NCBI RefSeq assembly: GCF_019431355.1
Contig: NZ_CP080269.1
Coordinates: 5,839,001 to 5,903,000, forward strand
Origin: Paenibacillus sp. R14(2021)
GTDB taxonomy: Bacteria > Bacillota > Bacilli > Paenibacillales > Paenibacillaceae
Direction of reading: 5' to 3'
Length of the DNA: 64,000 bases
The notes beneath the pieces are model-generated. The model had not been told where the DNA came from and did no database searches. It saw only the letters and a program-made list of their open reading frames with translations. Below are positions 54,906 through 62,650 of the stretch, piece by piece. The translations under genes and the position numbers were made by a program. Numbering within the stretch: position 1 is the first letter of the stretch; every line of letters starts with the position of its first letter.

Positions 54906-57503
54906 ATGTGGAAACTCACATCACCTTATCAGAAGCTTACGCTTTCCGTCTATCAGGATCATGAAGAAGGTCTCTATTATTCGCTCGAAGCCGGCGAGCG
55001 CACAGTAATTGCGCAGTCCAGGCTGGGCATGGCGACAAGCCTAGGCGATTTGCTCAGCGGCTATCGCTTTGTCAAGCGCGAGGAAGCCAGCATCTCGGAG
55101 CGTTACTCGCTGCCCGTCAGCAAGAAAGCAGTCTATAGCAATGAAGCCAACGAGCTTATGCTGCTTTTCGAGGTCAATGGCTTGGATGCGGCGCTATGCT
55201 TCCGCTTATTCGAGGACGGCCTAGCCTTCCGCTACACGATTCGCGGCGAACACCGACAGCCCCTTCGCATCTATGGGGAATATACCGATTTTGCCTTTCC
55301 CAAGACATATGGCGACATGTGGCTGCAGGATTGGGTGAATACGTACGAAGGCACGTATAACCGCTGCAGCTGGGAGACGGCGGGAAGAAGAGATTACGGC
55401 ATGCCGGCGCTCTTGCACAGTGCCGAAGACAGCAGGTGGGTGATGATTACCGAAGCGGGTATTCTGAACACGGGCGGCAGCTATTGCTCCAGTCATTTGC
55501 AGACCGAAGCGGCAGGCCGGATGAAGATTGCTTTCGCGCCGGAGCAGCTCGAGCCGATGAAGGGCGAGCTGCCCTTCGAGACGCCATGGCGCATCGTCAC
55601 CGTCAGCGAGTCGCTGGATGAATTGGTGAACAGTACGATCAATTACAACCTCAATCCGCCTTGCGATTGGGAAGACACGTCTTGGATCAAGCCTGCCCGA
55701 AGCATCTGGTCCTGGTGGGCATTCGAGAATGGCGCGCAGCTGTACAGCGAGCAGAAGCGATACGTGGATTTTGCCGCGGCGATGGGGTTCGAGGCGATTA
55801 CGGTGGATGCAGGCTGGGATGACAGCTGGGTGAAGGATCTGTGCGATTATGGGCGCGAGCGGAACGTGGATGTCTGGCTGTGGTCGGATATGCAGGCGAT
55901 CGACACGCTGGAGAAGGCGCAGGAGAAGATTCCGCGCTGGGCGCAGTGGGGCGTCGTGGGCTTGAAGGTGGATTTCTTCATGAACGACTCCCAGCACACG
56001 ATGTGGCAGTACAACATGATTGCGGACATCATGACTGCGCATAAGCTCATGATTAATTTCCATGGCAGCACGAAGCCGGCCGGCGAAGGAAGAACCTACC
56101 CGAACATCATGACGGCCGAAGGGATTCTGGGGCTGGAGCATTACAAGTGGAGCGGCTTGCCGCATGCCGTGCATAACTGTACCGTTCCTTTCACCCGCAA
56201 CGTTGTGGGCCCGATGGATTATACCGTAACCGGTTTCTCCAACGTGAACCGCAACACGACGCAGGCGCATCAATTGGCGCTCGCCGTCGTCTTCGATTCC
56301 GGCGTACAGCATTTTGCCGATTCCATCTATACGTATGAACCGTGGATAGGGACGGAGTATATTCGCAGGCTGCCTGCCAAATTCGATAGCGTCAAGGTGC
56401 TGTCCGGCTTTCCGGGCGATCATGCGGTGCTGATGCGCAGCGTGGAGCGGGAATGGTTCGTAGGCGGCATCGTGACCTCTGCTCGGAGCGTGACCGTGCC
56501 GCTCGATTTCCTTCCCGATAATCAGTACCGGGTGGAAATCTTCAGAGACGGGAAGAACGGGGATACGCTCAAGAAAGAAGTCCGTTTCCTTACCAATAAA
56601 GACAGCTTGTCCCTGCAGGTCTTGGATAACGGCGGCTTCTCCCTGTACATCAGCGACGCGGAGCTCCCGCTCAAATCGGGCGTTCACGGCGGCTACATGG
56701 ATGCCGACGCCCAAACTTATTCCTCGCTTGCCGCCGTTCTACATGGGACCGCGGACAGAACGGACTGCGAGAATGCCATGGAAGGAAGCGCGGTTCGCTT
56801 GGGCAGCAGCGGCGAACTCATCTTTGGCGGCATTACGGCTGACCGGGAAGGCAGGCATACGCTTCGCTTGTTCTATCTCTCCGCACAACCAAGCAGCCTT
56901 CATGTGAGCGTTAATGGCGGCGAGCCTCAGATGTTCCGCCTGGAATCGTCCGGCGGCGACGAAGTGGTTCGGACCTCCGATATCGTCGTGACGCTGAAGA
57001 AGGGGAACAATACGATCTTACTTCGGCGATCTGGAGCGGATGATCCTGCGCCTATCATCGATCGCGTGAGAATCATCGGATGGGCGCCGCATAAGGATAC
57101 CTATTATTCGGCTGAGGAAGGGATTCTTGCGGGTGGCGCCTCCCTCTGTCATGTCGATGCGTCCTCAAGTCTGCAGAAAGCCGTCGGAATCGGCCGCGGC
57201 GGCTCACTAACGTTCGATGCTGTCATGGCGGATGCTGACGGCGACTATATCCTTACCCTTGATTACTATTCCGGCGAGAACAGGGCGCTGCTCATTGCGG
57301 TAAACGATGAGCCATCTATTCGTTCCGTTCTCTTTAATACAGGCGGTTGGGGGCCGGCCCGCTGGGATATCTCCGGCATCAAGGAGGTGAGAATCCGGCT
57401 GAGGAAGGGAGCGAACCGTATCAAGCTTTATCACGATGAGGAGCTTGCCCCCGAGGTCGGGCGAATTGGCGTACGGCTGGAAATGCTGGAGGTCAAATCA
57501 TAG
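54906..57503 (+). CDS. Glycoside hydrolase family 97 with two C-terminal CBM35/6-like modules
   Basis: 865 residues without signal peptide. N-terminal beta-supersandwich at about 1-250, catalytic barrel at about 255-530 (SIWSWWAFENG, EAITVDAGWDDSW, VGLKVDFFMNDSQHTM with the nucleophile-type Asp of retaining GH97 enzymes, INFHGSTKPAGEGRTYPNIM, NVVGPMDYTVTGF), a linking sandwich, then two similar beta modules at about 620-740 and 745-863 resembling CBM35/6. GH97 enzymes are alpha-glucosidases or alpha-galactosidases; the presence of an Asp nucleophile in VDFF rather than an inverting base points to the alpha-galactosidase-like retaining group. It lies directly after the importer and probably works in the cytoplasm on imported sugar. 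Confidence 0.9.
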   Translation: MWKLTSPYQKLTLSVYQDHEEGLYYSLEAGERTVIAQSRLGMATSLGDLLSGYRFVKREEASISERYSLPVSKKAVYSNEANELMLLFEVNGLDAALCFRLFEDGLAFRYTIRGEHRQPLRIYGEYTDFAFPKTYGDMWLQDWVNTYEGTYNRCSWETAGRRDYGMPALLHSAEDSRWVMITEAGILNTGGSYCSSHLQTEAAGRMKIAFAPEQLEPMKGELPFETPWRIVTVSESLDELVNSTINYNLNPPCDWEDTSWIKPARSIWSWWAFENGAQLYSEQKRYVDFAAAMGFEAITVDAGWDDSWVKDLCDYGRERNVDVWLWSDMQAIDTLEKAQEKIPRWAQWGVVGLKVDFFMNDSQHTMWQYNMIADIMTAHKLMINFHGSTKPAGEGRTYPNIMTAEGILGLEHYKWSGLPHAVHNCTVPFTRNVVGPMDYTVTGFSNVNRNTTQAHQLALAVVFDSGVQHFADSIYTYEPWIGTEYIRRLPAKFDSVKVLSGFPGDHAVLMRSVEREWFVGGIVTSARSVTVPLDFLPDNQYRVEIFRDGKNGDTLKKEVRFLTNKDSLSLQVLDNGGFSLYISDAELPLKSGVHGGYMDADAQTYSSLAAVLHGTADRTDCENAMEGSAVRLGSSGELIFGGITADREGRHTLRLFYLSAQPSSLHVSVNGGEPQMFRLESSGGDEVVRTSDIVVTLKKGNNTILLRRSGADDPAPIIDRVRIIGWAPHKDTYYSAEEGILAGGASLCHVDASSSLQKAVGIGRGGSLTFDAVMADADGDYILTLDYYSGENRALLIAVNDEPSIRSVLFNTGGWGPARWDISGIKEVRIRLRKGANRIKLYHDEELAPEVGRIGVRLEMLEVKS

Positions 57504-57522
57504 TCATTCGGAGGGATAAGTA

Positions 57523-60500
57523 ATGTTCATGCGGCTACTGAAAGGGCTCGTCATTGCTTCTTTATTGGTTACAGGATTCTTCTCGTTTCACGTTGCGAAG
57601 ACTTTCGCATCCGCGGTCACCATCTCGCAGACCGGAACCGTCGTAACGGCGACCAATGGCACGTTAACCATCACCTACGATCTCTCGACAGGCAGAGGAA
57701 ATTATAACGCAGGCTCCACGGCCATCATGAGCAGCTTCTACTCCGATTACGGGGTTACGGGCAGTTCGACGCGGATCAGCTCGTACGATGCCGGAACGCG
57801 AACGGCCAGCTGGAGCACGATCGGTACGGACGGTTACGGCACCAATGGCAAGAAGCTCACGATTACGAATACCTTGACTGCCGGCACGACGATTATCCTG
57901 AATATCACCATGTACGAGGATAAACCTTTCATTCTGACTAGCATGACCGTCAACAAAAGCATCTCGCAGAGCCTCAACTTCATGGAACCGATCGCGGCGC
58001 AAAATCTCGACATCGGCACGGGCTCGGACAAACGAATCTATACGACCCCATACAGCAACAACTTCGATTTTGGCGTTGCCCCGGTCAATGATTTCGGCAG
58101 CAGCGAGAACGGCTTCGACCGTCCGTTCGGTTCCACATTGACGTGGTCGCCCTTCAACGGAACGAGCTACTGGGTGGCCGCAATGTTCGATAACACGAAC
58201 AAGAAAGGCTTCATTGCAGGCGCCGCTTCCACGCAGAATTGGAAGAGCATGCAGTATCTGAAGCAGGCGACGGCCGCGAACGGACCGCTGACCGGCTTCT
58301 CGGTCTACAACGCCGGCGGCAGCCAAAGCGGAACCTCCGTTTCTTCGGATAAGTTCTTCCTCGGCTACTACAATGATTACCGCGACGGGTTGGAGCAGTT
58401 CGGCAGCGCCTATGCCGTCTCGGAGCCGAAGCTCGCGTGGAGCGGAGACGTTCCAGTCGGCTACAACAGCTTCTACAGCTTCTACGACAAGCCGTCCGTC
58501 GACGCGATGAACGCGACGATCGACTATTATGCCGCTTATCTGAAGCCGCTCGGCTACACGTACATGAATTTGGACTGCTGCTACGCCGGACCGACGGGAA
58601 CGAAGACGACGGCAGACTTCCTCGCTTTCGCGAATTACGTGCACAGCAAAGGCATGAAGGCCGGCAACTACAGCTCGCCGTTTGGCATCTATGAACCGCT
58701 AACGAATACGGTGCCGGGCGCGCCTTCGTACACGTTTAACGATATCGCGCTGAAGGACAGCAGCGGTGTGCCGATTAAATCCTACGTGAATTCCTACATC
58801 GTCGATGCCACGCATCCCGGCGCCCAAGCTTACCTGGCTTATTTGATGAACGATTACTTCGTCAACGCCGGCATGGATTACGTCAAGTTGGACTATTTAG
58901 ACCTTGGCATGTTCGAAGGGAACCATTATGATTCCACGAAAAACGGCATACAAGCGTACCGGATCGGCATGGGGATCATCCGCAATACGGTATTGGCTGC
59001 CCCGCGGGCGATTTACATCGACGCATCGATCGCTCCGCTGCTTCCTTCCGGCTATACGCACGGCAGGAGGTCCGGCGTGGATACGACGATTCCGCTGCAA
59101 AACAACTTATATCCGGGCATCGAACGCCAGGCGCTCAACTCGGCCGCCTCTTGGTGGACGAATGGGACGCTGTACCAGCATAACGACCCGGATATGGCCA
59201 TTCCGGAGAATATCGCGAACGGCTTCGGTAAATTCAGCGGAAATTACGGCAGGCTCTTAACGACCGTGGATATCCTCGGCGGCGGTCATCTGATTATGGG
59301 GGATAATACGCCGTTTCTCGCGGAGGATCGGATCGCTCCTTTCCTTAATCCGGCCCTGATCAGTATCGCCAAGAAGGGGATCGCGGCAAGGCCGGTAAGC
59401 ATGACGAATTACTACCACAAGCTGGAGCATTCGCCGCCGCTCATCTACTTGACCGATACGAACGGCGATAAGATCGTCGGCATGTCCAACTGGAACATGA
59501 CCGCCACGGCCTCAAGGACGGTAACCTTTGCCGATCTCGGATTAAGCCCGACGACCACCTATACGGTTACGGAGCTTTACAGCGGCACGAAGCTGGGTAC
59601 GTTTACCGGCAGTTATTCCCGCACTCAGCAGCCCGGCGAATCGGTCATCCTGCGCATATCGACGACGGCTTCCTCGCTTCCGGCGCCTGCGGCCAACCTG
59701 GCGCTCGGCAAGACGGCAACCGCTTCGACGGTATATGGTACGGGGTATGAAGCCGCTAAAGTAACGGACGGCGATATCGGAACACGGTGGAGCGCGGACG
59801 GCAGCTCGTACAATAATCAGTGGGTCGAAGTGAATTTCGGCAGCGCGACCAGCGTCAACCGGGTCGTCTTGAAGGAATACGGATACGGGGCCCAAGACTT
59901 CAAAATCAATACGTATGCGCTTCAATACTGGAACGGCACGAGCTACGTGAATCTGACGAAGGGCTTCACCGTTGGGGATATCAAGACGATCGATTTCCCT
60001 ACGGTGTCCACGACCAAGATCAGGCTGTACGCCGCGACGTCGAACTTCATTCCGTCCGTGAATGAAATCGAAGCTTACAATGTCACCGGCAACACTGGCA
60101 GTATCATCGATCAGGACGACAGCGGTGCGGCGTATTCTTCCTATTCGGACATACGCGCAGGCGTGCAGCGCATGCAAACGTTCCAGCTCACGCAGTCCAG
60201 CTTGCCTCGCATTGATTTCTATCTGTACGAGAGCTATGTGAACAAAGTGCCCGAGGACAATCTGTACATCGATATCGTCCAGCTGGATGCCAGCAATAAC
60301 CCGGCAGCGAAGCTGTTTACGGCGGCTCTTCCGCCGAACAACGTTCCGGGCGTACCGACGCCTTACGCGGTCTATCCGAGACTGACGGGTCTCGATACGA
60401 CCAAGAAATACGGCATCATCGTTCGTTCCCCAGCGACGATCGACGACGGATCGACGAGCAACAAGTATGGCTTCGCGTACAGCGACAGCAATCCGTATGC

Positions 60501-60594
60501 CAGCGGGTTCGAGAGACTATCGACCAACGGCGGCACGACGTGGACCACGGAGAACAGCGGCAGCAGAGATTTGATCTTTACGATTTACAAGTAA
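57523..60594 (+). CDS. Secreted clan GH-D (alpha-galactosidase-like) glycosidase with CBM32 domain
   Basis: 1023 residues: signal peptide at about 1-29 (ending FASA), N-terminal beta-sandwich (about 30-295), a TIM barrel (about 300-600) with MNLDCCYAGPTGTKT, GMKAGNYSSPFGIYEP, MDYVKLDYLDLGMFEGN (nucleophile-type Asp) and SWWTNGTLYQHNDPDMAI (acid/base region) as in GH27/GH36. Next are a C-terminal sheet domain, a CBM32/F5-8C domain at about 727-852 (KVTDGDIGTRWSADGSS, VNRVVLKEY) and a last unassigned beta domain at 860-1023. It works outside the cell or at the wall, releasing galactosides or similar sugars. CGGAGGG ribosome site. It is the only clearly exported enzyme in the window. Confidence 0.87.
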   Translation: MFMRLLKGLVIASLLVTGFFSFHVAKTFASAVTISQTGTVVTATNGTLTITYDLSTGRGNYNAGSTAIMSSFYSDYGVTGSSTRISSYDAGTRTASWSTIGTDGYGTNGKKLTITNTLTAGTTIILNITMYEDKPFILTSMTVNKSISQSLNFMEPIAAQNLDIGTGSDKRIYTTPYSNNFDFGVAPVNDFGSSENGFDRPFGSTLTWSPFNGTSYWVAAMFDNTNKKGFIAGAASTQNWKSMQYLKQATAANGPLTGFSVYNAGGSQSGTSVSSDKFFLGYYNDYRDGLEQFGSAYAVSEPKLAWSGDVPVGYNSFYSFYDKPSVDAMNATIDYYAAYLKPLGYTYMNLDCCYAGPTGTKTTADFLAFANYVHSKGMKAGNYSSPFGIYEPLTNTVPGAPSYTFNDIALKDSSGVPIKSYVNSYIVDATHPGAQAYLAYLMNDYFVNAGMDYVKLDYLDLGMFEGNHYDSTKNGIQAYRIGMGIIRNTVLAAPRAIYIDASIAPLLPSGYTHGRRSGVDTTIPLQNNLYPGIERQALNSAASWWTNGTLYQHNDPDMAIPENIANGFGKFSGNYGRLLTTVDILGGGHLIMGDNTPFLAEDRIAPFLNPALISIAKKGIAARPVSMTNYYHKLEHSPPLIYLTDTNGDKIVGMSNWNMTATASRTVTFADLGLSPTTTYTVTELYSGTKLGTFTGSYSRTQQPGESVILRISTTASSLPAPAANLALGKTATASTVYGTGYEAAKVTDGDIGTRWSADGSSYNNQWVEVNFGSATSVNRVVLKEYGYGAQDFKINTYALQYWNGTSYVNLTKGFTVGDIKTIDFPTVSTTKIRLYAATSNFIPSVNEIEAYNVTGNTGSIIDQDDSGAAYSSYSDIRAGVQRMQTFQLTQSSLPRIDFYLYESYVNKVPEDNLYIDIVQLDASNNPAAKLFTAALPPNNVPGVPTPYAVYPRLTGLDTTKKYGIIVRSPATIDDGSTSNKYGFAYSDSNPYASGFERLSTNGGTTWTTENSGSRDLIFTIYK

Positions 60595-61167
60595 GCGCCC
60601 GGACGGAAAACATCCACGAGAAGGCACTGAAATGGGACATCAATAGGACCCGTACTATGGATGTCAATGGCTCGGGATAAATCGCGCATCATTTCTATTA
60701 ATTGCTCCCCATACGGTAGACGGGTGAATAATAAAACCTGGTGCCGTGAGGGGAGCTATTTCCCTATGCTCAGGTAATAACGGAATCGTATCGAGGGAGT
60801 TAAATGAATGCAGCGTAAACCAGTCCGTTTAAGAGGACTGGTTTTTTCTATGATCATTTGCATTCACATCCTGCCTTTTTTGCTAATGGTTAACTGTTAC
60901 GCTATTGTTTCATGGATTATTTCGCGGACTTCTCCTTTTTCGGCCTAAGCGGTCGAGGCGAAAATAGTAAAGTGCTTACACAATGAAGGAAAAATGTGAA
61001 CTTATTGAAAAAATCCCGTTGAGTACGTCCAATGCCGCGTTTATCCTAATTCTGCATAGGTATTATTGAAGGAGTGAGCAAGCGTCTTCGTCAGTGGCTT
61101 CAATCTCGGCCAATATTGGAACAAAGGCCCGCAACGGACGTTGTATGGCACCTAAGGAGGATGTACG
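60595..61167 (+). other. 573-base intergenic region with terminator
   Basis: No gene found. A pair of inverted arms GCTCCCC (about 60701) / GGGGAGC (about 60757) encloses a G/C-rich loop, and a terminator lies at 60817-60848. The last 320 bases before the fucosidase are AT-rich with no promoter I can defend. ACCTAAGGAGG at the end is the fucosidase ribosome site. Confidence 0.5.
60817..60848 (+). terminator. Rho-independent terminator of the GH97/GH-D operon
   Basis: AAACCAGTCC / GGACTGGTTT stem with a T-run (GGTTTTTTC). It marks the end of the transcript that starts at the importer and separates it from the fucosidase gene. Confidence 0.9.
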
Positions 61168-62544
61168 ATGAGCGATACCTTACTAGAAGTAGAGAATGGC
61201 GTACATAACTACAGCAGCGAATCGGAATGGGTTAAGCCGGAGGATCCGATTACGCTGGAAAGACTGGAATGGTTCAAGGATCAGAAACTGGCGCTTATGA
61301 TGCATTGGGGGCCTTATTCCCAGCTTGGCCTGGTAGAATCGTGGACGCTGAGCGATGAAGACGGAGATTGGTCCAGAAACGACGTCGATTGGACGAATGA
61401 TTATGAAGAGATGAAACGGGAATATTTTGCGCTAAACAAGACATTTAATCCCATCCGCTTCGAGCCCGCGAAATGGGCGGAGGCGGCTTTTGAGGGCGGA
61501 TTTAAATACTTGATCTTTACGACCAAGCATCATGATGGCTTCTGCATGTGGGACACGCATACGACGGATTACCGGATCACGGGCAGCGAGACACCTTTTC
61601 ATGCGCATCGATACGCCGACATTTGCAAGAACGTCTTCGACGCGTTCCGCGATAAGGGGCTCGCGATTGCCGCTTACTTCTCCAAGGCGGATTGGAACAC
61701 GCCCTATTATTGGGCTCCGGGTATGAAGAGAGGCCGTCACATGTGGCGTGGTCCTTCTTACGACCCGCAGGAGCATCCGTGGCTGTGGGAGAAATTCGTA
61801 TCGTTCACGCATGAGCAAATCATGGAGCTGATGACCCGCTATGGTAAAATAGATATTCTATGGCTGGATGCCGGATGGGTGAGAGAAGGCGGCAGGGTCA
61901 GTCAGGATATTCGCCTTGGCGATGTGCTGGAGCGTGCACGCCGAATGCAGCCGTGGCTGCTCTCAGCCGACCGGACCGTGGGCGGTTCTTACGAAAACTA
62001 TGTCACTCCGGAGCAAACGATTCCGGACCGTCCGCTGCATGTGCCCTGGGAAAGCTGCATTACGATTGGAACGTCGTTCTCGTTCGGATATGAAGATCAA
62101 TATAAATCTGCCCGCCAATTGGTTCATATCCTGATGGAAGTGGTCGCCAAGGGCGGAAATCTAGCCCTGAACGTTGGACCGCAGCCGGATGGCAGACTTC
62201 CGAAGGGCGCCATTAAGAGCATGAAGGAGCTTGGCGGGTGGTTAAAGGTGAATGGGGAAGCAGTATACGGCACGCGTATTTGCGCGCCTTACTTCACGGG
62301 CGAGTGCGCCTTCACGCGAAAAGGCGACACCGTATACTGCACCTATTTATATGACAGCGAAATTTCGCAGGTATCCGAGCACATCTCAATCCCCTATACG
62401 GATGCGGTTGAAGCGATCGAGCTTGTCGGGACTGACGAACCCTTGCCCTTCAAGCGGATCGGCACTGGACTCACGCTGCAGCTTCCGGCAAGTCAGCTGA
62501 ACGGGAAAGCGCCGATCGCGCACGTATTCCGTATTCGATCCTAA
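61168..62544 (+). CDS. GH29 alpha-L-fucosidase
   Basis: 458 residues: RLEWFKDQKLALMMHWGPYS near 31-50, FKYLIFTTKHHDGFCMWDT near 112-130, and KIDILWLDAGW with the nucleophile Asp near 232, all GH29 hallmarks. The C-terminal 100 residues form a beta domain. No signal peptide, so cytoplasmic action on imported fucosides. GGAGGATGTACG before the ATG. It stands alone between a terminator and the next regulator gene, and may belong to the same regulon as the operon upstream. Confidence 0.93.
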   Translation: MSDTLLEVENGVHNYSSESEWVKPEDPITLERLEWFKDQKLALMMHWGPYSQLGLVESWTLSDEDGDWSRNDVDWTNDYEEMKREYFALNKTFNPIRFEPAKWAEAAFEGGFKYLIFTTKHHDGFCMWDTHTTDYRITGSETPFHAHRYADICKNVFDAFRDKGLAIAAYFSKADWNTPYYWAPGMKRGRHMWRGPSYDPQEHPWLWEKFVSFTHEQIMELMTRYGKIDILWLDAGWVREGGRVSQDIRLGDVLERARRMQPWLLSADRTVGGSYENYVTPEQTIPDRPLHVPWESCITIGTSFSFGYEDQYKSARQLVHILMEVVAKGGNLALNVGPQPDGRLPKGAIKSMKELGGWLKVNGEAVYGTRICAPYFTGECAFTRKGDTVYCTYLYDSEISQVSEHISIPYTDAVEAIELVGTDEPLPFKRIGTGLTLQLPASQLNGKAPIAHVFRIRS

Positions 62545-62555
62545 GCGTGAGGCAT

Positions 62556-62569
62556 TGAAAGCGGTTACG
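62556..62569. promoter_or_regulatory. cre-like catabolite control site
   Basis: TGAAAGCGGTTACG matches the CcpA consensus at all but the last base, 10 bases before the -35 box below. Confidence 0.55.
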
Positions 62570-62578
62570 ACGGTAGAA

Positions 62579-62608
62579 TTGCTGGGGTATATGGTGTAAA
62601 ATTATATT
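62579..62608 (+). promoter_or_regulatory. Candidate promoter of the last regulator gene
   Basis: TTGCTG (62579-62584) and TATATT (62603-62608) with an 18-base spacer, 43 bases before ATG 62651. Confidence 0.45.
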
Positions 62609-62650
62609 TTCAAAGATTCATTCACCAAAGCGAATGACCGGGGGGATAAA

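Noticed and set aside
55221-56714. A 497-codon open frame on the minus strand
   Set aside because: It lies entirely antisense to the well-supported GH97 gene, has low-complexity Arg/His-rich translation and no ribosome site; it is a codon-bias shadow.
57664-58644. A 326-codon minus-strand frame
   Set aside because: Antisense to the secreted GH-D enzyme, composed of repeats caused by the GC-rich codon pattern of the real gene.
60595-61167. Possible small RNA or insertion-sequence remnant in the 573-base gap
   Set aside because: Only a terminator and one short inverted repeat are visible; no transposase trace, no promoter pair I can defend.
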